64,000 nt of DNA, taken from the NCBI GenBank assembly GCA_049700315.1, contig JBNAVN010000003.1, forward strand, positions 16,543 to 80,542, written 5' to 3'. Within the stretch, counting starts at the first letter, position 1; the number at the start of each line of letters is the position of its first letter. Shown here piece by piece: positions 17,146 to 24,428 of the stretch. A program made the translations under genes and the position numbers. Below the pieces are notes generated by a model. The model worked only from the letters and a program-made list of their open reading frames with translations. It had not been told where the DNA came from and ran no database searches. The stretch comes from JAOAFX01 sp049700315. GTDB taxonomy: Bacteria; Hydrothermota; Tepidihabitantia; SM23-42; JAOAFX01.

Positions 17146-19044
17146 ATGTTGAAGATTAAGCTTAATGGCAGCATAATGGAAGTCCAGGCAGGTAAGAAGA
17201 TTGCGGATTTAATAACGGATAAGGATTATATTGCGGCTCGGATAAATGGAGAATTGAAAGACCTGAATATACCCATCACCGAGAACTGCGAAGTAGAATT
17301 GATCAAATCCAGTGACCCTGAAGGACAGCAAATCTTCTGGCATTCAACTTCTCATATAATGGCGATGGCAGTAAAGATCCTGTTCCCTGATGCGAAACTT
17401 GCCATAGGTCCTGCAATTGACCAGGGCTTTTACTATGATTTCGACCGTCCGAGTCCATTTTCCACTGAAGACCTTGCAAAAATAGAAGAGAAAATGTCTG
17501 AGATAATCAAAGAAGATATACCATTTGAACGGATTGTAATGACCAAAGAGGCAGTGATTGAATTTTTTTCGCGCCGCAGTGAATATTACAAAGTGGAACT
17601 GGTCAAAGAAATAAATGATAAAGAAATAAGCCTTTATCGCAATGGAGAATTTGTTGACCTCTGCCGTGGCCCGCATATTCCAAGGACCGGACTTGTCAAG
17701 GCATTCAAACTTCTCAGCGTTGCTGGTGCTTACTGGCGCGGTGATTCAAGATTGCCTATGCTCTCAAGAATATATGGCATATCGTTTACCTCAAGTGAAC
17801 AATTGAAGAATTATCTACACAAACTTGAAGAAGCACAGAAAAGGGACCACCGCAAATTAGGAACTGAACTTGAATTATTTTCAATTTTTGATGAAGCGGG
17901 CGCAGGGTTGGTTTTCTGGCATCCAAAAGGTACGATTGTAAGAAGATTGATTGAAGAATACTGGATCAAACAACATCTGAAAAATGATTATGAATTGATT
18001 GCCACTCCCCACATTGCCCGAAGCAATCTATGGCAAACTTCTGGACACTATGATTTTTACCGGGATAAGATGTTCACTTTACCGGTTGAAAATGAAGAAT
18101 ATGTCCTAAAACCTATGAATTGTCCGGGTCATATTCTCATATATAAATCAAAGGTAAGAAGTTATAAAGAACTGCCTATAAAATATGCAGAACTGGCAAC
18201 CGTGTATAGAAACGAACTTTCGGGAACCCTGCATGGTTTGCTAAGGGTGAGAGGTTTTACCCAGGATGATGCCCATATCTTTTGCAGACCTGACCAGATT
18301 GAAGAAGAGATTGTAAAAATCCTCCAATTGACCCTGACGATCTTCAAAAAATTCGGCTTTGAAGATTTTCAGGTGAATTTATCAGTGCGTGATCCAAAAA
18401 ATAAAGAGAAGTTTATGGGTTCTGATGAAGAATGGCAAAGGGCAGAGAATGGTTTGATATCTGCATTAAAGAAAGTGAAATTGCAATACAAAGTTCAAAT
18501 AGGAGAGGCAGTATTTTATGGTCCCAAGATTGATATCAATATCCTTGATGCACTGGGTCGTGCATGGCAGGCAACTACGGTCCAGTTTGATTTCAATCTG
18601 CCCAAGCGATTCAGCATTGAATATATGGATGCAAAAGGACAGCACAAAGAGGTTGTGGTTATCCATCGTGCTTTGTACGGTTCTTTGGAGCGGTTCATAG
18701 GAACCCTGATTGAACACTATGCAGGTGCATTTCCTTTCTGGCTTGCGCCGGTCCAGGTGGTGGTAATGCCCATAACGGACAAGGAAAACACCTATGCCCG
18801 GGATGTGTATAATCGGGCTCTGAAACGTGGTTTAAGGGTAGAGTTAAATAGTAAATCTATGAAAATAAACTATCGTATCAGAGAAGCAGAGGTCAAAAAA
18901 ATTCCGTACATCCTTGTTGTTGGTCCCAGAGAAGTTGAGAAAAAGACCATTTCTGTAAGAAAAAGGGGACGCGGTGACCTCGGCGAAATGAAATTGAAAG
19001 ATTTCTTCAATCTTTGTGATTCAGAACAAGGGGGTGAAGATTAA
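17146..19044 (+). CDS. thrS: Threonyl-tRNA synthetase
   Basis: Class II synthetase of 632 residues. An N-terminal TGS domain (1-60) is followed by the editing domain with HSTSHIMAMAV (H-x3-H), then the catalytic core with the zinc-binding MNCPGH cysteine, motif 2 around YRNELSGTLHGLLRVRGFTQDD and motif 3 HRALYGSLERFIG, and the C-terminal anticodon-binding domain. It charges tRNA-Thr in the cytoplasm. It heads the thrS-infC-rpmI-rplT-pheST order common in bacteria. The last bases overlap the infC start. ATG 17146 is the start dictated by the promoter; the TTG at 17140 is part of the -10 box. Confidence 0.97.
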   Translation: MLKIKLNGSIMEVQAGKKIADLITDKDYIAARINGELKDLNIPITENCEVELIKSSDPEGQQIFWHSTSHIMAMAVKILFPDAKLAIGPAIDQGFYYDFDRPSPFSTEDLAKIEEKMSEIIKEDIPFERIVMTKEAVIEFFSRRSEYYKVELVKEINDKEISLYRNGEFVDLCRGPHIPRTGLVKAFKLLSVAGAYWRGDSRLPMLSRIYGISFTSSEQLKNYLHKLEEAQKRDHRKLGTELELFSIFDEAGAGLVFWHPKGTIVRRLIEEYWIKQHLKNDYELIATPHIARSNLWQTSGHYDFYRDKMFTLPVENEEYVLKPMNCPGHILIYKSKVRSYKELPIKYAELATVYRNELSGTLHGLLRVRGFTQDDAHIFCRPDQIEEEIVKILQLTLTIFKKFGFEDFQVNLSVRDPKNKEKFMGSDEEWQRAENGLISALKKVKLQYKVQIGEAVFYGPKIDINILDALGRAWQATTVQFDFNLPKRFSIEYMDAKGQHKEVVVIHRALYGSLERFIGTLIEHYAGAFPFWLAPVQVVVMPITDKENTYARDVYNRALKRGLRVELNSKSMKINYRIREAEVKKIPYILVVGPREVEKKTISVRKRGRGDLGEMKLKDFFNLCDSEQGGED

Positions 19045-19570
19045 AAATCTACCAAGGGTCAATACCGAAATAAGAACCGAAAAAGTCAAACTGGTGGATG
19101 AAAATCGTCAGTATATGGGTATCTTTGATACTTCAATTGCCCTGCGCATTGCCCGCGAACGCGGACTTGATCTTGTGGAGGTTGCACCTGATGCCCAACC
19201 ACCAGTTTGTCGTTTAATGAATTTCGGACGATATGTTTATGAAAAGAAAAGACAGGAACGGGAATCAAGGAAACATCAACATCAGACTCAGGTCCGAGAA
19301 ATGCGTATGTCAATGAAGATATCAGACCATGATTATCAGGTGAAAATGAACAAGATAAAGGAATTTTTGGAGAGAGGCGACCGTGTAAAAGTGAAACTCA
19401 GACTGCGCGGCAGAGAGTTAATCCATGCACATTTAGGTATGAATCTGGTTGAAAGGGTGATCAATGATCTCCAGGCTATGGCCAAGGAAGAAGCACCGCC
19501 AAAACAGGAAGAACAGACTATTTCAGTGACTTTGATTCCACAAAGAACAAGAAAGGAGAACAAGGAATGA
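19040..19570 (+). CDS. infC: Translation initiation factor IF-3, ATT start codon
   Basis: IF-3 prevents premature subunit joining and proofreads the start codon. Both domains are present: the N-terminal VNTEIRTEKVKLV ... ERGLDLVEVAPDAQPPVCRLMNFGRYVYEKK and the C-terminal VREMRMSMKISDHDYQVKMNKIKEFL ... LRLRGRE. No ATG, GTG or TTG fits the family start. An ATT at 19040-19042 overlapping the thrS stop (ATTAA) lies five bases after AAGGGGG (19028-19034) and gives a normal-length N terminus (MKNLPRVN). Use of ATT is the known autoregulatory device of infC, because IF-3 itself rejects AUU. GTG 19034 would leave no room for the ribosome site. Confidence 0.95.
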   Translation: MKNLPRVNTEIRTEKVKLVDENRQYMGIFDTSIALRIARERGLDLVEVAPDAQPPVCRLMNFGRYVYEKKRQERESRKHQHQTQVREMRMSMKISDHDYQVKMNKIKEFLERGDRVKVKLRLRGRELIHAHLGMNLVERVINDLQAMAKEEAPPKQEEQTISVTLIPQRTRKENKE

Positions 19571-19755
19571 GTAAACTGAAAACCAAGAGAGGCTGGCTAA
19601 AACGGGTCAAGATAAAAAAGAATGGTAAGATTCTGCGCTGGAAATCAGGGAAAAGGCATCTTTTAACAGGAAAATCAAGAAAACGCAAGAGGAGGCTTTC
19701 AAAACTAACCCCGGTGTCCAAGGCAGATCTCAAAAGATATAAGGACTTTAGATAG
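19567..19755 (+). CDS. rpmI: Ribosomal protein bL35
   Basis: A 62-residue very basic large-subunit protein with the family pattern KLKTKRGWLKRVKIKKNGKI and KRHLLTGKSRKRKRRL. Its ATG overlaps the infC stop (ATGA at 19567-19570), so translation is coupled to IF-3. It is followed by a 200-nt spacer that carries a structured element and a separate promoter before rplT. Confidence 0.95.
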   Translation: MSKLKTKRGWLKRVKIKKNGKILRWKSGKRHLLTGKSRKRKRRLSKLTPVSKADLKRYKDFR

Positions 19756-19761
19756 ATTGTT

Positions 19762-19856
19762 CTGTCGCAACCAACCTTGAATTTTGCACAAGGAACAATC
19801 CTGTTGCACCTGGTGTACAGTTTTGCGCCAAGATTGCAAGGTTCGGTTGCTACAGC
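19762..19856 (+). other. Long imperfect hairpin between rpmI and the rplT promoter
   Basis: GTCGCAACCAACCTTG at the left is matched by the complement of CAAGGTTCGGTTGCTAC at the right, with one bulge and one mismatch, enclosing about 60 nt. It lies downstream of rpmI and upstream of the rplT promoter, so it belongs to the 3' end of the thrS-infC-rpmI mRNA. It could be a terminator without a strong U-run, a processing site or a ribosomal-protein binding site; sequence alone does not decide. Confidence 0.5.
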
Positions 19857-19857
19857 C

Positions 19858-19885
19858 TTGACAGAATTTGTGTTATGGTTATAAT
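19858..19885 (+). promoter_or_regulatory. Internal promoter for rplT-pheST
   Basis: TTGACA (19858-19863), 16 nt, TATAAT (19880-19885). The predicted leader of about 65 nt contains the palindrome CTGAAATTTCAG (about 19906-19917) and an AAAGGAG ribosome site at 19941-19947. Confidence 0.8.
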
Positions 19886-19955
19886 CTCTCGGAATGCCCG
19901 AAAACTGAAATTTCAGGCAATCCAGAAAAAGAATTTAAAGAAAGGAGCATGACAG

Positions 19956-20324
19956 ATGCCAAGAACAAAGAATGCACCATATACGAGAAAACGTCGAAAA
20001 AAATGGCTTAAGGCAGCAAAAGGATATTGGGGAGCAAAGCACCGCCTTTATAAGACTGCGAGAATACAGGTAATGAAGGCATGGCTCTCTGCTTATCGAG
20101 AACGAAAACGGAAAAAAAGGGTTTTCAGGGCGTTATGGATCACAAGGATAAATGCAGCCTTAAGGGAAAAAGGATTAAAGTATTCTGAATTTATTAATTC
20201 TCTGAAGAAGAACAACATAGAGATTGATCGCAAAACCCTGGCAATGCTCGCTTATGAGCATCCTGAGGAATTCAATTCCCTGGTTGAAGCCTGTAAGGCA
20301 ATTAAGGAACAGCCAAAGGCATAG
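19956..20324 (+). CDS. rplT: Ribosomal protein bL20
   Basis: A 122-residue basic protein that binds 23S rRNA early in 50S assembly. It opens with the long basic helix (RKRRKKWLKAAKGYWGAKH) and has the conserved WITRINAALREKGLKYSEFI core. Length is normal (about 117-120). The start ATG 19956 is 8 nt after AAAGGAG; an ATG at 19949 is in another frame. It has its own promoter. Confidence 0.97.
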   Translation: MPRTKNAPYTRKRRKKWLKAAKGYWGAKHRLYKTARIQVMKAWLSAYRERKRKKRVFRALWITRINAALREKGLKYSEFINSLKKNNIEIDRKTLAMLAYEHPEEFNSLVEACKAIKEQPKA

Positions 20325-20331
20325 ACAGAAA

Positions 20332-21333
20332 ATGGAAAAAAAATTAGAAGAAATTAAGGCAACGATTGAAAACGAACTGCATAATATTAAGGATACAAAG
20401 ACCCTTGAAGCATTCAGGATCAGGTATCTGGGTAGAAAAGGTATGTTAAATGAATTGATCAAAGAACTTGTGAATCTGCCCGTTGAGGAAAGAAGAAAAA
20501 TAGGCAGCGAGATAAATGTCCTGAAGTCAAGATTGAATGAAATCCTGAGTACACGACAAACAGAATTTGCCCAAACCACAGTCCCGAGAATTGATCCCTT
20601 ATTACCCGGTAGAATGGGTTATGTTGGACATCGTCACCCCATTTCATTAATCCTTGATGAAATAGAATCATTTTTCGAAAACCTTGGCTTTGTTGTTGCC
20701 TCAGGTCCAGAGATTGAATATGACTGGTACAACTTTGAAGCATTGAACATACCCAAAGACCATCCAGCACGAGACAATTTTTCAAGTCTTTATATCTCAG
20801 ATGAACTTTTGTTGAGAAGCCATACCTCACCGGTCCAGATAAGGGTAATGGAAAAGACAAAACCACCGATCAAAATCATCTGTCCGGGAAGATGCTACAG
20901 ATTTGATCCATTTGATCCAAGTCATTCACCGGTATTCCATCAAGTTGAGGTTTTGTATGTTGATAAAGGTGTATCCTTTGGCGAATTGAAATGGCTACTC
21001 GGTGAGTTCGTGAGACATATTTTTGGTCCCAAAACGAAATACGAACTCAGACCGAGTTTCTTTCCATTCACCGAACCTTCTGGTGAACTCGCGATAAGTT
21101 GTTCAGTTTGTCAGGGTGAAGGCTGTCCGGTTTGTGGTAATACCGGTTGGCTGGAAATGTTAGGATGTGGAATGGTCCATCCCCAGGTCTTAAAGAATGT
21201 GAAGATTTCACCAAAGGAATATTCTGGTTATGCCCTGGGTATGGGCATTGAACGAGTCGCCATTATTAAATATCTGATAGATGATATACGGGTTTTTTAT
21301 AATAATGATATGAGATTCTTGGAACAGTTTTAA
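20332..21333 (+). CDS. pheS: Phenylalanyl-tRNA synthetase alpha subunit
   Basis: A 333-residue catalytic subunit. The N-terminal coiled coil (about 1-85) is followed by class II motifs: HPISLILDEIESFFENLGF, the motif 2 region GRCYRFDPFDPSHSPVFHQVE, the substrate loop PSFFPFTEPSGE and motif 3 GMGIERVAIIKYLIDD. The cysteine-containing CQGEGCPVCGNTGWLE insert is usual for bacterial PheS. The start is ATG 20332, seven bases after rplT; the open frame upstream overlaps rplT and has no ribosome site. It partners with pheT immediately downstream. Confidence 0.96.
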   Translation: MEKKLEEIKATIENELHNIKDTKTLEAFRIRYLGRKGMLNELIKELVNLPVEERRKIGSEINVLKSRLNEILSTRQTEFAQTTVPRIDPLLPGRMGYVGHRHPISLILDEIESFFENLGFVVASGPEIEYDWYNFEALNIPKDHPARDNFSSLYISDELLLRSHTSPVQIRVMEKTKPPIKIICPGRCYRFDPFDPSHSPVFHQVEVLYVDKGVSFGELKWLLGEFVRHIFGPKTKYELRPSFFPFTEPSGELAISCSVCQGEGCPVCGNTGWLEMLGCGMVHPQVLKNVKISPKEYSGYALGMGIERVAIIKYLIDDIRVFYNNDMRFLEQF

Positions 21334-21380
21334 GAATATGATGGCAAAGGTAGAAAACGAAAGTGTAAATAGGAGAAGGA

Positions 21381-23702
21381 ATGTTAGTTTCTGTTAAGTG
21401 GCTTGAGGAATTGCTCAATTCAAAACTTGATGTGAAAGCACTGGAGAATGCCGCGAACAATCTTGGAATGGAGATTGTCCAGCAGTACAATTATTGTCCC
21501 GGAGATATTATCATTGGTAAAATTCTTAAAATCACACCCCACCCTACTTTAAAGAATTTACAAATACTGGATATCAAAACTCATGCACACCATCAGATTG
21601 TTACATCTGCAACCAACATCAAGTTGAATGATCTTGTGTTTGTAGTACCCGCAGGAAAGAAATTTAAAGACCAGACTGTTGGAGAAAGAAACTTTGATGG
21701 TATTAAATCAAATGGCATGCTTGTGAGCGACGAAGAAATGGGCATTGCAGAAAAATCAACGGGTGTCATTGTCCTGGATAAGGGAATGGAAGGAAAAGAT
21801 TTTGTGGATGTGTATGACAATATCGTTCTGGATGTAAAAGTCAGTGCGAATCGTCCAGACCTTTTGTCGGTAACCGGACTGGCACGGGAATTCAGTTTAG
21901 GACTGGGGATAAAATTTGTCTGTAAAGAAAAAATCCCTGACCAGATAAATCACATTGACAAATCCTGGGTAAATATCAAAGACCTGGACGGTTGTCCAAG
22001 ATATACGGCAAGAATATTTGAAGATGTAAGAATTGCGGAGTCTCCATTTTCTATAAAATGGCGCCTTTCCTGTATGGGAATGAAAGGTATAAACAATGTG
22101 GTTGACATCACAAACATCAATATGTTACTCTTTGGTCAACCTTTGCATCCATTTGACCTTGATTTATTGAAAGAGCCCATAGTAATCAGACGGGCGCAGA
22201 AAAATGAACAGTTTGTAACCCTTGAAGGAACCGTCTTCAAGTTAGATGAAAACGATCTTGTAATTGCTGATAAAAACGGACCGGTTGCCCTTGCAGGCAT
22301 AATCGGTGCCCGGTGTTCCCAGATCACGCACTCAACCCGACGCATATTGTTAGAAAGTGCTTTTTTCAATCCCCAGCGCGTTGCCCACACAAGAAGACGT
22401 CTGGGTATTCAGACCGAGGCATCTATGAGGTTTGAACGCGGTGCAGATTTATCAATGGTTGATGAAGTATCAAGAATAACCAGTGAAGATTTTAAAACCT
22501 GTGCAGGTGCAAAGGAATCAAGATTCATTGGTACCGGGAAAAAAGCAAAACCAAGGATAATACCATTCTCCCGAAATCATTTGAATACCATACTTTCTCT
22601 AAAATTAAGCAGTGATGAAATAAAGAACATATTGAATAAGTCAGAAATCAAAATCACCGGTAAAAATCAACTCAAGGCGAAAATCCCTCATTATCGTTAT
22701 GACCTCCAGATTGCCGAAGACCTATATGAAGAGGTAGCACGGATATATGGTTATATGAATATTCCTGATGTCCTGCCTGGACGCTGGGCTGTTACTAAAA
22801 TCTATGATAAGAGCAGAACCTTCGTTAAATTCCTGAAATCATATATGATTGGACTTGGTTTCAGTGAAACCTATAATCTCTCACTTGTGTCCAGTCAAAG
22901 GTTGAGCGAACTTGGATACAGTGAGTTTGTCAAATTAAAGAATCCGTTGAATGAACGTTTTGATGCATTAAGACCCACTCTGTTTTTAGGATTACTTGAT
23001 GCAGTCCAATACAATCTCTCAAAGGGAAATTACTCACTAAAACTCTTTGAGGTTGGAAACATACTCCTGGGTGGTGAACCATTCCAGGAAAAAAGGCTTG
23101 GTGTCATTATGGGTGGTGAACGTTACCCGAATTTCTGGGAAAAGAACGATCAAATTCTAAACTATTATGATGCCAAAGGTGCAGTAGAGATGATCTTTGA
23201 AGCATTGAGAATAAGGGAAATTCGCTTTGTTCACCATAGACAATCAGGATTCAGTCAGGTAACAAGAATCCTGTTTTCTGACAAAGACCTCGGATACCTG
23301 GGCATCATTGCCCCGGAATTCTGTGAGCGTGAATTCTTCTTTTTTGAATTATCAATTGACCGGATACTTTCGCTTGTTAATGAACCATTTTATAATCCGC
23401 CACCAAAATTTCCTGCGAATATTCGTGACCTTGCCTTCTTGTTTGATGAGACCACTGAAGTGCCTCAGGTAAAAGATCTTATCGCACGCGTTGCTGGTCC
23501 AATCCTTGACAAAATTATACTCTTTGATTATTATAAAGGTAAGAATCTGCCCTCAAACAAAAAGAATTTGGGGTTCAGACTATTTTTCAAGGCGCCGGAC
23601 CGGACCTTAACCGATGAAGAAGTTGATCGGTTTGTTAAAAAAATAGTTGATGAGGTCTCAGGTAATTTTGGGGCTATTTTGAGAACAAAGGAGACAAATT
23701 GA
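21381..23702 (+). CDS. pheT: Phenylalanyl-tRNA synthetase beta subunit
   Basis: A 773-residue subunit with the N-terminal EMAP/tRNA-binding OB fold (about 40-150), the B3/B4 editing domain, B5 with IPHYRYDLQIAEDLYEEVARIYGY, and the C-terminal ferredoxin-fold anticodon-binding domain (PANIRDLAFLFDE ... GKNLPSNKKNLGFRLFF). It forms the alpha2-beta2 enzyme with PheS. ATG 21381 follows AGGAGAAGG. Its stop overlaps the TTG start of the small coiled-coil gene downstream, linking it to the zap genes. Confidence 0.97.
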   Translation: MLVSVKWLEELLNSKLDVKALENAANNLGMEIVQQYNYCPGDIIIGKILKITPHPTLKNLQILDIKTHAHHQIVTSATNIKLNDLVFVVPAGKKFKDQTVGERNFDGIKSNGMLVSDEEMGIAEKSTGVIVLDKGMEGKDFVDVYDNIVLDVKVSANRPDLLSVTGLAREFSLGLGIKFVCKEKIPDQINHIDKSWVNIKDLDGCPRYTARIFEDVRIAESPFSIKWRLSCMGMKGINNVVDITNINMLLFGQPLHPFDLDLLKEPIVIRRAQKNEQFVTLEGTVFKLDENDLVIADKNGPVALAGIIGARCSQITHSTRRILLESAFFNPQRVAHTRRRLGIQTEASMRFERGADLSMVDEVSRITSEDFKTCAGAKESRFIGTGKKAKPRIIPFSRNHLNTILSLKLSSDEIKNILNKSEIKITGKNQLKAKIPHYRYDLQIAEDLYEEVARIYGYMNIPDVLPGRWAVTKIYDKSRTFVKFLKSYMIGLGFSETYNLSLVSSQRLSELGYSEFVKLKNPLNERFDALRPTLFLGLLDAVQYNLSKGNYSLKLFEVGNILLGGEPFQEKRLGVIMGGERYPNFWEKNDQILNYYDAKGAVEMIFEALRIREIRFVHHRQSGFSQVTRILFSDKDLGYLGIIAPEFCEREFFFFELSIDRILSLVNEPFYNPPPKFPANIRDLAFLFDETTEVPQVKDLIARVAGPILDKIILFDYYKGKNLPSNKKNLGFRLFFKAPDRTLTDEEVDRFVKKIVDEVSGNFGAILRTKETN

Positions 23703-23875
23703 ACGGAATAGCAAAACTTGAAGAAAAAGTTGATAGGTTAATAAATTTGATAAATGAATTGAAACAAAAGATCAGTGAACTTGAAGAAGAAAATAGACAA
23801 TTGAAAGAGAAAGAAGAAGAAGTAAGAAAACGGGTTGACGGCCTGATTGAAAAGATTGATACAATGACATTATGA
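23699..23875 (+). CDS. Small coiled-coil protein, ZapB-like
   Basis: A 58-residue protein starting at TTG 23699, whose start overlaps the pheT stop (TTGA). An AAGGAG lies at 23688-23693. The sequence from residue 5 to 55 is an uninterrupted heptad-type coiled coil (KLEEKVDRLINLINELKQKI ... ELEEENRQLKEKEEEVRKR). This length, composition and the position directly before zapA match ZapB-type cell-division coiled coils that bridge ZapA and the Z ring, but similarity to any coiled coil is easy to obtain, so the name is an inference from context. Confidence 0.75.
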   Translation: MNGIAKLEEKVDRLINLINELKQKISELEEENRQLKEKEEEVRKRVDGLIEKIDTMTL

Positions 23876-23921
23876 GTGTATCTTTTGAGAGTCTGATTTT
23901 GCAGAGGCATTAGGAGCAATC

Positions 23922-24218
23922 TTGAAAAAAAGTCAAGCCAACGAAGTTGTGGTCAATATCTTCGGAAATGACTATCGGATAACCTCCGAAGATATGGACG
24001 AGGAACGAATTAAGAAAATAGCCGAAATTGTGGATAAGAAGATGCGGGATATTCACCGTGAATTTCCCCTGCCATCAACCACCAAGATTGCCGTGCTCGC
24101 CTGTTTGAATTTGGTTGATGAGTATCTGCAGAAAGAAGAGCATCTTAGCAAGAAAAATTTGGAATTGGAACAAAGAATTAATACGTTGATCCTCAAGATT
24201 GATGAGGTAATTACTTAA
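23922..24218 (+). CDS. zapA: Cell division protein ZapA
   Basis: A 98-residue FtsZ-bundling protein. It has the family layout: VVVNIFGNDYRITSEDMDEE, a VDKKMRDI helix, the KIAVLACLNLVDEYLQ segment and a C-terminal coiled coil. It starts at TTG 23922 after AGGAG (GGCATTAGGAGCAATC). The pheT-zapB-like-zapA-6S RNA order resembles the arrangement in many bacteria where the 6S RNA gene follows zapA. Confidence 0.92.
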   Translation: MKKSQANEVVVNIFGNDYRITSEDMDEERIKKIAEIVDKKMRDIHREFPLPSTTKIAVLACLNLVDEYLQKEEHLSKKNLELEQRINTLILKIDEVIT

Positions 24219-24221
24219 TTC

Positions 24222-24372
24222 GTTCCCTGCGATGCTCGTGATGGGCATTAAGTCTTGAGCCAACACCCATCGTTTGGGAGCCAAGTTCGGCTACAGGTTT
24301 TCCTGTAGTTGACAGGCGCCCACTTTAACCCTGGGTTCAAAGACTTTTTCCCACACGGCATACGCGGGGAAC
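24222..24372 (+). ncRNA. ssrS: 6S RNA
   Basis: About 151 nt between zapA and rny. The ends pair as a terminal stem (GTTCCCTGCGATGC with GCATACGCGGGGAAC). A large central bubble is flanked by TCTTGAGCC on the 5' side and GGGTTCAAAGA on the 3' side, which correspond to the CCTGAGCC and GGGTTCAAGGG segments of E. coli 6S RNA, and the apical part folds through CTACAGG-TTTT-CCTGTAG. 6S RNA mimics an open promoter and sequesters sigma-70 RNA polymerase in slow growth. Location directly after zapA is the classic position. The exact ends are approximate. Confidence 0.85.
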
Positions 24373-24385
24373 TTTCTAAGATTTT

Positions 24386-24413
24386 CCTGGGGCTGATAAT
24401 TATCAGCCCCAGG
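24386..24413 (+). terminator. Perfect 28-bp palindrome between 6S RNA and rny
   Basis: A perfect inverted repeat (CCTGGGGCTGATA on the left arm) starting 13 nt after the 6S RNA and ending 3 nt before the AAGGAGG ribosome site of rny. It would form a very stable hairpin in RNA but has no U-run, so it may be a processing or RNase Y/III site or a control of rny translation rather than a simple terminator. Confidence 0.6.
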
Positions 24414-24428
24414 TCCAAGGAGGTTTAT

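Noticed and set aside
24309..24428. Longer N terminus for RNase Y reading through the 6S RNA region
   Set aside because: The sequence is explained by the 6S RNA and palindrome, and ATG 24429 has a strong AAGGAGG and starts the normal transmembrane helix.
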